Source: Haladaptatus sp. DYF46
GTDB taxonomy: Archaea > Halobacteriota > Halobacteria > Halobacteriales > Haladaptataceae
NCBI RefSeq assembly: GCF_021083305.1
Contig: NZ_JAJFAY010000003.1
Coordinates: 1-64,000, forward strand
Direction: 5' to 3'
DNA length: 64,000 bases
Of this stretch, positions 34,023-42,176 are shown in pieces. The stretch's first letter is position 1, and the number at the start of each line of letters is the position of its first letter. The notes under the pieces were generated by a model. The model was given only the letters and a program-made list of their open reading frames with translations, searched no databases and was not told the DNA's origin. The position numbers were made by a program, and so were the translations under genes.

Positions 34023-35000
34023 ATGAAGGTCTTGCAGTTAGTGACAGGTGCAAACGATAGTTTTTACAGCCATCAGATTCGTGCCCTTGAGGCAAATGGG
34101 ATCCAATGTACAACACTCACGCCACCAGGTAGCCATACGCATGAAAACACAGGAGAAAGCCGCTCAGTAGCAAATTATCTCCGATATTTGCCCCAAGTCC
34201 TCAGGGAATCGTCTGGATCATACGACCTCCTCCACGCCAACTATGGGTTGACAGCTCCGTTCGCACTTGCTCAATCACACCTTCCAGTCGTTCTTTCACT
34301 GTGGGGGTCGGATCTGTTCGGTTCCTATGGCTGGCTGAGTAAGCTCTGTGCACGCCGGTGTGACGCCGTCATCGTTATGTCCACCGCAATGGCAGACGAA
34401 CTCGACCAAGATTGCTATGTTGTTCCGCATGGCGTTGATACCGAGCAGTTTCGGCCGATACCACAACCCGATGCTCAAGCGGCAGTTGGCTGGGATCCAA
34501 CCCATTTGCACGTCTTTTTTCCCTACTCACCCTCGCATACAGTGAAAAATTATCCACGTGCCAAGCGAATCGTGGACGCTGCACGCGATCGTCTTAACAG
34601 ACCGATCACCCTCCACACGATTTCTGGAGAACCTCACGCTCGGATGCCGTTGCACATGAATGCAGCGGATGTCCTCCTCGTCACCTCACGCTGGGAGGGG
34701 TCGCCAAATTCAGTGAAAGAAGCCCTTGCCTGCAATCTTCCGATCGTCGCGGTAGATGTTGGCGACATACGTGACCGTATAACTGGCGTATCACCCTCAT
34801 ACGTCGGTACGACGGATACTGAGCTTGTGAATGGGCTCGTCAATGTGTTGGCCACCCCTCGAGAATCGAACGGACGACACGCTGCTCACGCTGTGAGCCG
34901 TTCACAAATGGGCGACCGTCTCCAACAGGTCTACGAAACCGTACTCTCGACATCTCATGTCAGCTCGTCAGATGTCCATCAGGCCCAGCCGCCGCCATAA
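34023..35000 (+). CDS. GT4-family glycosyltransferase
   Basis: A 325-residue GT-B fold enzyme. The N-terminal domain starts MKVLQLVTGANDSFYSHQIRAL and contains DLLHANYGLTAPFALAQ and VVLSLWGSDLFG. The C-terminal nucleotide-sugar domain contains VVPHGVDTEQFRP, VLLVTSRWEGSPNSVKEALACNLPIVAVDVGD, with the E-x7-E acidic pair of GT4 enzymes. It is compact for the family, near 330 residues. It acts at the cytoplasmic face on a nucleotide sugar; the acceptor is unknown. It is isolated from other glycan genes and appears monocistronic. Confidence 0.88.
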   Translation: MKVLQLVTGANDSFYSHQIRALEANGIQCTTLTPPGSHTHENTGESRSVANYLRYLPQVLRESSGSYDLLHANYGLTAPFALAQSHLPVVLSLWGSDLFGSYGWLSKLCARRCDAVIVMSTAMADELDQDCYVVPHGVDTEQFRPIPQPDAQAAVGWDPTHLHVFFPYSPSHTVKNYPRAKRIVDAARDRLNRPITLHTISGEPHARMPLHMNAADVLLVTSRWEGSPNSVKEALACNLPIVAVDVGDIRDRITGVSPSYVGTTDTELVNGLVNVLATPRESNGRHAAHAVSRSQMGDRLQQVYETVLSTSHVSSSDVHQAQPPP

Positions 35001-35764
35001 ATCACCTAGACACCGGGTGGTTACCGGTTCGCGATGTATCGGGCAATGATTGCAATCGGAATAACAGGGGTTGCAGCAGCCGTCACTATCAGAACCACTA
35101 ATACAATGAGTTACATGAATATCCCAGAATCATCCCAGACCGCGTTGGTGATGCTGTCGGTTCCCCGTGCAATGCGTTTGATTCGTCCAGCCATCTCAAT
35201 CACTTCCCCCGTCTACTAGGTTTCTGATTGCCAGTATGATCTCGTACGTTTTTTGGCTCGTGTTCCAACAGGAAGTACAATCCATAACAAAACGACGTCG
35301 GTGAATTCCTTTTTTGTGATGTTGTAATCGGCATCTAGTGCGTCGTAGCTTCGCCACCGGTTCTATAGGATGAGTCTACAAACGAGAATGCAAATGATAG
35401 CTCCAAAATCAAACAACCTAGTCGCTGATAGTCACAGAATCACCAATTCGGGTTCCTGATTGGAAATAGACACTTCATTAGCTCGAACAGGGAGTTCCTT
35501 CGAAGCGGAACCAAGACCCTTCAGTCGGTGAATTCCCTCATCACTGAATAGAATACGAGTAACAAACGCAAGCAGCCGTACTACAACTACTGTTCAAACA
35601 TTCTCTCGACAAGGAGTGATAATTCTACACCACCTGATATCGGCCGTATAGGTCTGCTAACCACAAACAGCAGCTAGATAACAATGCCGAAGAAGAGAGA
35701 GTAGACTGTAGAATGATGATTCTCGTAGCATTAGATCCGATCGCGGCCCATCAATGATAGTGAC
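35001..35764. other. intergenic, no convincing gene
   Basis: About 760 bases. A 61-codon frame at 35034-35219 has no recognisable family and poor haloarchaeal composition. The rest is AT-rich with no clear structure. The promoter of the regulator at 35765 should be in the last 60 bases. Confidence 0.45.
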
Positions 35765-36343
35765 ATGAAGGCATTCACTGAACGCATGAACGATTCAATG
35801 AATCGAACTGAACTATCACGCGATCAAGTGTTCGAGGTGTTGCAGAGCATGCGACGGCGATATGCAGTTCACTACCTACGACGAGAAAATTGCACTGTTG
35901 ACTTTGCTGATATAACCGACCATGTCGCGGCATGGGAATACAATACATCGCCAACAGATCTCCTTAGCGAACAGCGAAAACGAGTCTATATTTCTCTGTA
36001 CCAGACCCATATTCCGGCACTCGCCGATGCTGGAATCATCGACTACGACCCAGAATCCGGGAAAATACGGCCGACGAGCCGCATACGAGTGTTTGACGAC
36101 TATCTGAATATGTTCACCAGACCAATGCTCCCATGGGATCGCTATTATCGTGGACTCGCACTGGGGAGTGTGCTCCTTATCACGGGAATCTGGATACATT
36201 TCTATCCAGTAGCCATTCTATCCTGGTTTGTAGCGATCCTCGGGATTCTAACGGCTTTCGGGATACTGTCGGCTACCCACTATTGGTATACACAGAACAC
36301 AGTTCCGGACACACCGCCAGAGCTCCATTCTACCGATGATTAA
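35765..36343 (+). CDS. membrane-anchored winged-helix protein, DUF7344-like
   Basis: A 192-residue protein. Residues about 17-105 match the haloarchaeal DUF7344 winged helix: LSRDQVFEVLQSMRRRYAVHYLRREN, DITDHVAAWEYNTSP, SEQRKRVYISLYQTHIPALADAGIIDYD. Two hydrophobic helices at about 128-170 (LALGSVLLITGIWIHFYPVAILSWFVAILGILTAFGIL) anchor it in the membrane. This combination suggests a membrane-tethered transcription regulator, which is inference from domain order. ATG 35789 or 35798 (MNDSMNRTEL) are alternative starts. Confidence 0.82.
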   Translation: MKAFTERMNDSMNRTELSRDQVFEVLQSMRRRYAVHYLRRENCTVDFADITDHVAAWEYNTSPTDLLSEQRKRVYISLYQTHIPALADAGIIDYDPESGKIRPTSRIRVFDDYLNMFTRPMLPWDRYYRGLALGSVLLITGIWIHFYPVAILSWFVAILGILTAFGILSATHYWYTQNTVPDTPPELHSTDD

Positions 36344-36349
36344 AAGCGA

Positions 36350-36390
36350 CCGCCTTGACATTCTCCCTCCTCTGAAGGGCAAGGTTTCCG
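36350..36390 (+). repeat. possible IS200/IS605-type terminal hairpin remnant
   Basis: TTGACATTCTCCCTCCTCTG followed by AAGGGCAAGGTTTCC resembles the imperfect hairpin at the ends of haloarchaeal IS200/IS605 elements, as does 62605-62636. No transposase gene is attached. It lies just after the regulator stop. Confidence 0.3.
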
Positions 36391-36457
36391 TGTTGAAATG
36401 ATAAATGAAGAGTCCCCTGCCAAAACATATTTTCAGCGCAAGTGGCTACCGTCACAC

Positions 36458-36829
36458 ATGAGCACGCTTGCTGATGCTACGACCGAGAAGTTGATTCGGG
36501 CGTGCCGTACACAAATCGGCGATGAGCTACGCAGTCTCACGTACTTTACTCCAGACGAGGCTGAACACCTCTATCTCCGCGACGAACTTGAACGCGGAGA
36601 CAAACTTGGCTTCATTGAGACCGAGCGCAGAGGGTTCAATCTCCAGCGGACGTACAACTGGTCGGAACTCGGTGAATACAACTTCACACTCAGAGACTTC
36701 GACAATGGCTATCTCGTGCGTGTGATCACCGATCACGCCGGACTGTATCTCACGACTGATTCGTTGACGATGACGCAATTTGAGGAGGTGACGAGCGCCG
36801 TCAAACCCATCCTTGCCGAAGCCAACTAG
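36458..36829 (+). CDS. haloarchaeal DUF7522-like protein
   Basis: I start this at ATG 36458 (MSTLADATTEKL), giving 123 residues; the upstream frame from 36398 lies in the IS-like hairpin region. It has an alpha/beta pattern: LIRACRTQIGDELRSLTYFTPDEAEHLYLRDEL, then YNFTLRDFDNGYLVRVITDHAGLYLTTDSLTMTQFEEV. It is recognisable as a small haloarchaea-specific family of unknown function. A tiny Cys-containing gene follows after eight bases. Confidence 0.72.
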   Translation: MSTLADATTEKLIRACRTQIGDELRSLTYFTPDEAEHLYLRDELERGDKLGFIETERRGFNLQRTYNWSELGEYNFTLRDFDNGYLVRVITDHAGLYLTTDSLTMTQFEEVTSAVKPILAEAN

Positions 36830-36837
36830 ACCATGCT

Positions 36838-36957
36838 ATGCCAAGACCGACACCAGATACGGATGAGTGTCCCCTCTGTGGAAAACCGTACGACCAGCAA
36901 ATCGCGAAAGTCCAGTTCTCGACGGGCAAGGTATCGAACGGGACTGAGTTAGTATAA
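36838..36957 (+). CDS. 39-residue putative zinc-binding mini-protein
   Basis: ATG 36838 encodes MPRPTPDTDECPLCGKPYDQ and continues to ...NGTELV. Only one CxxC pair remains, so either two chains share a metal or the gene is truncated at its 3' end. The stop lies inside a palindrome (36949-36965), which could mark a break point. Confidence 0.45.
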   Translation: MPRPTPDTDECPLCGKPYDQQIAKVQFSTGKVSNGTELV

Positions 36958-36965
36958 TATACTAA
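36949..36965. promoter_or_regulatory. 17-base AT-rich palindrome
   Basis: TTAGTATA-A-TATACTAA is a perfect inverted repeat, about 80 bases ahead of the T-run hairpin and 140 before the zinc-ribbon gene. It could be an operator or part of a promoter. Confidence 0.5.
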
Positions 36966-37041
36966 CTACAGACACAAGATATCGGCGGTGAATCGTGTTA
37001 AACGTGCTTGTTAATTGATAGTGTGACCTGACCGCAGGGAA

Positions 37042-37069
37042 TTTTTTCGCCCCTGAAAGGTGCGGGGCG
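37042..37069 (+). promoter_or_regulatory. T-run plus GC hairpin (leader element)
   Basis: Six T residues, then CGCCCC (37048-37053), loop TGAAAGGTGC and GGGGCG (37064-37069), 34 bases before ATG 37104. It is one of the recurring elements described in the findings. Confidence 0.65.
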
Positions 37070-37103
37070 TTCCACTACAAGCGTCCGACAAAGAGTGATT
37101 TCG

Positions 37104-37280
37104 ATGATACGCAGCAACAGCTACGCGACCGGCTTCGATGAAGACGTACCGAGCGAACTAACCAACCAGTGTCCCAGATGTGGCGGCCTGGTCACTACCA
37201 ACGTGATTGAAACAGTCTGTGAGAACTGTAGGCTCGTCATCGACGACCAACAGACCAATCACAGGCTGGAGTTCGCATGA
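37104..37280 (+). CDS. TFIIB-type zinc-ribbon mini-protein
   Basis: From ATG 37104 the protein has 58 residues. The core, CPRCGG-(x12)-CENC followed by RLVIDD, matches the N-terminal zinc ribbon of TFB/TFIIB (ECPxCGG...CxxCGxVIxx), but the cyclin-like core domains are absent. It could compete with TFB for RNA polymerase or act as a small regulator; both are inference. The next gene overlaps its stop (ATGA), and a deletion-fused copy lies at 39638-39805. Confidence 0.72.
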   Translation: MIRSNSYATGFDEDVPSELTNQCPRCGGLVTTNVIETVCENCRLVIDDQQTNHRLEFA

Positions 37281-37423
37281 AAGACCTCCTGATGCAGCTC
37301 ACTAGTCGATCGCGCAGCACCATTATCGCTGAGTGCCGTCAGTGTGGAACCACGGTCGAGGTCGAAACGAACGAGTGTCCGGAATGCGATCACGATGGGA
37401 TTGCGATTTACCGATTCGACTAA
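37277..37423 (+). CDS. 48-residue zinc-ribbon mini-protein
   Basis: ATG 37277 overlaps the upstream stop. The protein is short, with two cysteine pairs: AECRQCGTTVEVETNECPEC, then DHDGIAIYRFD. The CxxCGTTV-(x7)-CPxC pattern is a rubredoxin-like zinc ribbon common among small haloarchaeal proteins. It is translationally coupled to the TFIIB-type ribbon protein, so the two probably act together. Confidence 0.7.
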   Translation: MKDLLMQLTSRSRSTIIAECRQCGTTVEVETNECPECDHDGIAIYRFD

Positions 37424-37486
37424 CCGACCTAATTTCCTTTCTACCCTTGCTACGAGAAATCCCGTGCTGCAACGTCGAGAACGTGT

Positions 37487-37514
37487 TTTTGTTGCCCCCG
37501 AGAGGTACGGGGCA
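37487..37514 (+). promoter_or_regulatory. T-run plus GC hairpin (leader element)
   Basis: TTTTTGT then TGCCCC (37493-37498), loop CGAGAGGTAC and GGGGCA (37509-37514). Bases after it (GTGTGCTCGTGG...ATG) resemble the leader of the SWIM genes at 39864 and 59425. Only 13 codons follow ATG 37539 before a stop, so the downstream gene has been lost or replaced. Confidence 0.6.
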
Positions 37515-37619
37515 CACTGTGTGCTCGTGGAGATGGCATGTCCAGTGAAACCACTCAGAAGATTATGAGAGGGGGCGACTAGTGGTGATGGGATCTCTTC
37601 CACTGGAATGAAAACACGC

Positions 37620-39374
37620 TTAACTACGGTATTCATCGGTCACATCTTCGAGGTGTACTACCCCTTCCGGAACGCGGTAGGCCGCGACGACGGTTCGATC
37701 TGCGTCCGGCGAGTTCACGGTCTTGTCGACAGCGTAGCCGACGTACGTACAGTCATCGCGAGTGAATTCGACGATAGAGTAGCCCCAGTTGTGGCTGTCG
37801 AAGAATTCGATATGTGGATTCATTGCTGGAATAAGCCACGAAAGCAACGGTTCGGTGATCTTGTTTCGCCATCCGCGGGTCAGGTGAAGCGCCTCGGCAA
37901 CATTGAGCGAGGTAAGGGCGGGAGTCATGAACTCGATGCCACAGCGTTCGCCTTGGGCGACGCCCTCGCCACCCGTGATGCGACCAGGATAGGAGGTCTG
38001 CTGATACGCAGCGACATAACAATGGAGATCGCCGGTGAGCGTGATGAAATTGTCCACGTCCGCAGCGGCAACCCTTTCCATGATACGCATACGTTCGCGG
38101 GTGTATCCGTCCCACCCACCTTGAACCGGGTAGATCGAGAGCGGTCCAGACCCGAACCGGAATGGGACGGTTAGCACCTCGTCAGCCCACACCGTCCACG
38201 TCGTCTCAGATCCGGTAATTGTGTCGACAAGCCACTCGCGCTGCTCGGTGCCGAGCATGGTTCTTCCCGGGGGTTCGCGGTGTGGGCCGACATTATCGAC
38301 CGTAGGGATGGCCTCGCGCGGAGGATCCCGAAAGAGCCGCTCGTCGGTCAAGATTAGCGTCATGAGATCTCCAAACTTGAATGACCGCCAGAGTTGAAAC
38401 CGTTCTTGAAGGTTCTCGCCGTTTGGGTCGTACTTAACGCGGGCAGGCATGAACTCCCACCACGCGTGCATCGCGTCGGCGATGAGCTTGGTCATGAACG
38501 CCGGATCGTCACCACGTGGATGATCACCGGCAGGTGCATCAGTCTCCTTGTCCCAGTAGAGATCGTTGATCATCTCATGGTCGTCCCAACCGGCGATAAG
38601 CGTGTGTGACTCCAATGCCTCCTGCAGGAACTGGTCGTTGCGATATGTTCGGTACAAATATCGATAGTCCTCGAGATTCCAGACACGGTCATTGCCACTC
38701 GGCAGCGACTTCTCGCGATTGGGATAGTCGTGGGATCCAAGGCCTTTGAAATCGCCCGAACCAGACTCGTAGATAAAATCGCCGACGTGAATGAGAAAGT
38801 CCACGTCCTCCGAGGCAATATGGTGGTATGCGGGAAAGTAGCCGTTGAGGAAGTTCTGACAGGCAAGTACTGCAACCCGTACTGACTCTGGCGAGTCGTC
38901 GGAATGTGGCAGCGTCCGACACCGGCCGATTCGGGAGGCGACGTCACGGTAGATGAATCGGTAATAGTACTCGCGATCCGGATCGAGATACCCGTTGAGA
39001 TCCACCTTCACCGTGTAATCGTGGGCTCGAATCCCCACTGAATCTGTAATCAGCCCGCTGTAGACGACGTCCTCCATACTCTCGTCGTGTGCAACCTGCA
39101 CGGCGAGCGGTTCCCTGGCAGTAAACACATCGGGGGCGATACGTGTCCATAATATTACGCCTGTCGGGGTCGGTCCACCGCTCGCCACGGACTGTGGGAA
39201 CGTTTCAGTCGGATCAGCTTGGGAGTCAAACTCGAATTCGGCCCCGTTACCGGCGTCAGTAGGGTTGGTTGCCACTGCTAGATCGTGTGAGTCAAGTTCG
39301 GAGAGTAGTTTTGAATGGTCATCTTCCCCACGGGACGGCTTATCCCGTCCATTCAGACCGAATCCGTCAGGCAT
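37620..39374 (-). CDS. PhoD-like alkaline phosphatase/phosphodiesterase
   Basis: ATG 39374 gives 584 residues; the frame continues to a TTG at 39428. The protein has the PhoD layout: an N-terminal Fn3-like domain (SVASGGPTPTGVILWTRI...) and a metallophosphatase domain with the conserved HVGDFIYESG, DNFLQ-like FRYDQFL region, WDDHEM and a late ITGDLHCY motif. These provide the Asp/His metal ligands for hydrolysis of phosphate mono- or diesters. No Tat or Sec signal is visible at the N terminus, unlike most PhoD proteins, so it may be cytoplasmic or the true start may be lost. It is convergent with the upstream small genes. Confidence 0.85.
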   Translation of the reverse strand: MPDGFGLNGRDKPSRGEDDHSKLLSELDSHDLAVATNPTDAGNGAEFEFDSQADPTETFPQSVASGGPTPTGVILWTRIAPDVFTAREPLAVQVAHDESMEDVVYSGLITDSVGIRAHDYTVKVDLNGYLDPDREYYYRFIYRDVASRIGRCRTLPHSDDSPESVRVAVLACQNFLNGYFPAYHHIASEDVDFLIHVGDFIYESGSGDFKGLGSHDYPNREKSLPSGNDRVWNLEDYRYLYRTYRNDQFLQEALESHTLIAGWDDHEMINDLYWDKETDAPAGDHPRGDDPAFMTKLIADAMHAWWEFMPARVKYDPNGENLQERFQLWRSFKFGDLMTLILTDERLFRDPPREAIPTVDNVGPHREPPGRTMLGTEQREWLVDTITGSETTWTVWADEVLTVPFRFGSGPLSIYPVQGGWDGYTRERMRIMERVAAADVDNFITLTGDLHCYVAAYQQTSYPGRITGGEGVAQGERCGIEFMTPALTSLNVAEALHLTRGWRNKITEPLLSWLIPAMNPHIEFFDSHNWGYSIVEFTRDDCTYVGYAVDKTVNSPDADRTVVAAYRVPEGVVHLEDVTDEYRS

Positions 39375-39574
39375 GGCTTCCGTTTTGTAACCGAGTGATT
39401 TCGCCGTTGCGGTTATTGCCCCTTTCAATCACTTTCGGTGACATTCTCCCCAAACCGAGGTTGCATGACTCAAGCATCGTAAATCATTGGCTAGCATGAT
39501 GATTCTATGGCTGAGATCAAATGTGGACGTGAGTGTGCTCCAATTTTCCGGTACGCATGAGCAGCGATACCGCA

Positions 39575-39612
39575 GGGAGTTTTTCGCTCCTCAAAGGGTA
39601 GGATCGTTCCAG
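39575..39612 (+). promoter_or_regulatory. degraded T-run/hairpin leader element
   Basis: ACCGCAGGGAGTTTTTCGCT followed by CCTCAAAGGGTAGGATCG. The upstream ACCGCAGGGA(A/G)TTTTTCG is shared with 37031-37049, but the stem has lost pairing. It precedes the fused zinc-ribbon gene by about 30 bases. Confidence 0.5.
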
Positions 39613-39637
39613 AAAGAGCGCCTCGATAAGTAGTGGT

Positions 39638-39805
39638 ATGATACCCAGCGACAGCTATGCAACGAGCTTCGATGAAGACGTACCGAGCGAACTAACTACC
39701 CGGTGTCCGGAATGCGACCACAACGGAATCGCTACCTACCGATCCATTGACCAACCTGTTTTCTTGGCAATCCTTGCTACGAGAGATTTCATTCTGAAGC
39801 GTTAG
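39638..39805 (+). pseudogene. deletion-fused copy of the two zinc-ribbon genes
   Basis: The 55-codon frame starts like the TFIIB-type ribbon protein (MIPSDSYATSFDEDVPSELT versus SNSYATGFDEDVPSELT). It then switches directly to the end of the second ribbon protein (CPECDHNGIATYRS versus CPECDHDGIAIYRF). The second half of one ribbon and the first half of the other are missing, leaving one CxxC. The tail after TYRS is out of the original frame. This is a footprint of an internal deletion in a duplicated locus. Confidence 0.75.
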
Positions 39806-39812
39806 GAGAGTA

Positions 39813-39840
39813 TTTTGTGCCCCTGAGGGGTGCGGGGCAC
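39813..39840 (+). promoter_or_regulatory. T-run plus GC hairpin (leader element) ahead of a SWIM gene
   Basis: TTTT then GTGCCCC (39817-39823), loop TGAGGGGTGC and GGGGCAC (39834-39840), 23 bases before ATG 39864. GCCTCGTG(T/G)AGCGAGTATG follows, as at 59408-59427. Confidence 0.65.
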
Positions 39841-39863
39841 ACTGCATGCCTCGTGTAGCGAGT

Positions 39864-40301
39864 ATGCCCAATACCAACGTCCTATCCCAGCTGACGTTCA
39901 CGAACCGAGTTGCAAAGCGCGCTCAGTACGAAGCCCTCGAATTTTCACTCACAACGAGGGGTGTCCTCGTTCGGAATACGAGTCACGCAAAACCAGCCGA
40001 TCATGAATATCTCGTCACTGTTCACAATGGAATACCGATTGCCTGTGAGTGTCCTGCGGACGACCGCTATGATGGGGCATGCAAACATCGGGTTGGCGTT
40101 GCGATTCGAACGCCACTCCTGCAGGCAGCAACAGACCATTCCCTCGTCGCAGACGGTGGGACACAGATCGAGAAGGAAGCTGAAACTCATGAAAACGATA
40201 GCGACACAGACCAACCAGCTGACTGTGACTGTGATGGGCTTGGTGGCTTTCCGTGTTGGCCTTGTGTACGATCCGGGCGTCGAGATCTCCCGGCAGAGTA
40301 G
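39864..40301 (+). CDS. SWIM zinc-finger protein (intact copy)
   Basis: From ATG 39864 (MPNTNVLSQLTFTNRVAKRA) the protein has 145 residues. The SWIM motif CxCx(n)CxH is ACECPADDRYDGACKHRVGV near residue 65. An acidic linker and a C-terminal cysteine motif DCDCDGLGGFPCWPCVRSGR close the protein. SWIM domains bind DNA or proteins. This small form is common in haloarchaeal accessory DNA and has no known role. A homolog at 59425 carries a premature stop. Confidence 0.78.
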   Translation: MPNTNVLSQLTFTNRVAKRAQYEALEFSLTTRGVLVRNTSHAKPADHEYLVTVHNGIPIACECPADDRYDGACKHRVGVAIRTPLLQAATDHSLVADGGTQIEKEAETHENDSDTDQPADCDCDGLGGFPCWPCVRSGRRDLPAE

Positions 40302-40338
40302 GACGAATCACGTGTGAATCTGCGCTTCTTGCAGGAGG

Positions 40339-40370
40339 ATTTTATTGGCGCCGGCGATGGGTGCCGGCGC
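40339..40370 (+). promoter_or_regulatory. T-run plus perfect GC hairpin (leader element)
   Basis: ATTTTATTG then GCGCCGGC (40348-40355), loop GATGGGT and GCCGGCGC (40363-40370), 60 bases before ATG 40431. An almost identical element is at 61428-61457, before the full-length paralog. Confidence 0.7.
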
Positions 40371-40430
40371 ATAGATGAAGTGTTGTGTGATAGAGTTGTG
40401 TCGAATCAATGCGTCGGCGAGGTGACCGAT

Positions 40431-40676
40431 ATGCACCAGGTAATTTACGCACTCGTAGAAGCATCGACTGAAGACACTGCGCTTGCATGCGCAAAAGCAG
40501 CATTCGACCGGCTTGTTGGAGCGGGGCCTGACACTGCTGCCATCTTTGACTACTACGTGATATTCGATGACGAGCGGTCGTCCGTCGCCGGGAAGGCTCG
40601 GTGGGGCGAACTTCCGAAGTCAATCGTTACCACTTTCAGTGGAGTTCTGGTCAGCGCCTGCGACGGTATCGGTTAG
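40431..40676 (+). pseudogene. truncated copy of the unknown-function gene at 61518
   Basis: The first 62 codons (MHQVIYALVEASTEDTALAC through GKARWGELP) are almost identical to the gene at 61518-62009. The match ends abruptly at about 40617, and the frame then runs 20 unrelated codons into DNA antisense to the permease gene. The break coincides, within a few bases, with the stop codon of that permease (40620), marking the left edge of the catabolic island. Confidence 0.85.
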
Positions 40677-42011
40677 AAACCGGTCAAATTCGAATCGTTT
40701 CAGACCGCTATAGCAGATAAATCCGATTGGCAATCCAATCATCCACGAGATGTCGAGGAATGGAACACTCACCGCTGCTCCCAGCAGAAGGCTCACGAGT
40801 GCGGATATCGAGAAGCCATGAATGAACCAGAACTTGGAGTTGGTATTAACCGTGTAAAGGGATGTGATATCGGTATCGCGTTTTCTGATGATCCAGTAGT
40901 CTGCGATCAGAATCCCGAGTGCCGGACCGAGGAAGACGGAATATGCATTGATGAATGTGTAGAAAATATTGCTCGAAAAAAGATACCATGGGAAGGAAAC
41001 TACCGAAAGCGCACTCGTGAGAACGACTCCTTGCCGCCACGAGATACCAAGTGAATCTTGGAAAACGTGAGTGGGTGGGAGAATGTTAAGGGTGAGATTC
41101 GTGGATATCTGTGCTCCCAACACGAACAGTAACATTGCACTACCGACGAGGGGATTAGGGGCGACGATCATTATCGCCTCAATTGGGTTTGCATTTCCAG
41201 TCGAGACACCAAAGACAAGCCCCACCAGCAGCATGAACATCATCGGTGGTGCGATACCAAAGGCGTGACCCAATACCTGGTTACGAGCACCTCCTTTTTC
41301 CTTGAGATGACGGCTGAGGTCCGAAGCATTGAGGGCACCAGTAATGATGAACCCGACTGCTGCCGAAATCGTCGCGTAGAACTGACTTCCCCATGATCCA
41401 GAATAGTTGATGACGTCGCTCGGTATTTGCTGTGTCGTTAAAACGAGATACACGGTATACGCCAGCAACAGCCCTAGAATCCCGGCGGCGATCGAATCGA
41501 ACCACTTGATCGATGTGATCCCATTGAGTGCGAGACCAACGTTCAGAAGAACGAACAGTACGAAGTACACCCAGACGTTTCCAAAACCCCACAACGTCGT
41601 CGTTATCGTTTGAATCGCGAGTGCCCCGATCCAGTTGCCGATACCAAGCCACCCGATGGCAGGGATAATTCTGAGATAGTTTGGGATGACTGCTCCTCGA
41701 ATGCCGAATGCGGACCGTGTCTGTACTGCAAACGGAATTCCTTCTTCGTAGCCGGGGAACCCGTTCAGAATGAAAAATATTGTTGCGATGATCGTCCCGA
41801 TCCCGATCGCGACACCTGCTTGAACAAGATTCAAATTTCCGTGCGGATAGACCGCGAAAAACGCGACAGCGAAGGCTTGAACGATAATCAACGAAGACCA
41901 CCAGACAGGAATATAATGGGAGAGACCCATCGTCCGTTCTTCCCGTGGAATTGGACTTAATCCCTCAAGCTCCGTCGTATCGCCAATATTGTCTTGTGGG
42001 TCCTTACTCAT
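40620..42011 (-). CDS. NCS1-family nucleobase/hydantoin/allantoin permease
   Basis: A 463-residue transporter with about twelve hydrophobic helices. Family signs are the N-terminal PIPREERTMGLSHYIPVWWSS, the Gly-rich helix ending in GIRGAVIPNYLRIIPAIGWLGIGNWIGA, and AADYWIIRK-like LIADYWIIRKRD late in the protein. NCS1 carriers import cytosine, uracil, allantoin, hydantoin or thiamine by Na+ or H+ symport. The hydantoinase and carbamoylase neighbours point to a cyclic ureide such as (dihydro)uracil or hydantoin. It is transcribed divergently from the M20 gene, sharing a 165-base spacer with a strong palindrome. Confidence 0.85.
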   Translation of the reverse strand: MSKDPQDNIGDTTELEGLSPIPREERTMGLSHYIPVWWSSLIIVQAFAVAFFAVYPHGNLNLVQAGVAIGIGTIIATIFFILNGFPGYEEGIPFAVQTRSAFGIRGAVIPNYLRIIPAIGWLGIGNWIGALAIQTITTTLWGFGNVWVYFVLFVLLNVGLALNGITSIKWFDSIAAGILGLLLAYTVYLVLTTQQIPSDVINYSGSWGSQFYATISAAVGFIITGALNASDLSRHLKEKGGARNQVLGHAFGIAPPMMFMLLVGLVFGVSTGNANPIEAIMIVAPNPLVGSAMLLFVLGAQISTNLTLNILPPTHVFQDSLGISWRQGVVLTSALSVVSFPWYLFSSNIFYTFINAYSVFLGPALGILIADYWIIRKRDTDITSLYTVNTNSKFWFIHGFSISALVSLLLGAAVSVPFLDISWMIGLPIGFICYSGLKRFEFDRFLTDTVAGADQNSTESGND

Positions 42012-42074
42012 GGATTAATCACCGTTTCTCGTGATATCATACTCCATGGCATTGCATACACCTATTTAAACTTT

Positions 42075-42091
42075 TGTCCTAGATTAGGACA
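42075..42091. promoter_or_regulatory. 17-base palindrome, candidate operator of the catabolic island
   Basis: TGTCCTA-GAT-TAGGACA is a perfect 7-base inverted repeat in the spacer between the divergent permease and carbamoylase genes. Related half-sites occur in other spacers of the island (47438-47452, 53409-53415, 54726-54730, 56401-56407). Confidence 0.6.
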
Positions 42092-42176
42092 TTGTAAATT
42101 ATACTGGTTCAATATTAGTATAATCCTCCTAATTACCGGGAAAAGACTTAATAGTATTTACATCGCCATCGTTGGT

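Noticed and set aside
35034-35219. A 61-codon frame after the GT4 gene
   Set aside because: Met/Ile/Ser-rich sequence with no family resemblance and no neighbour context; likely chance.
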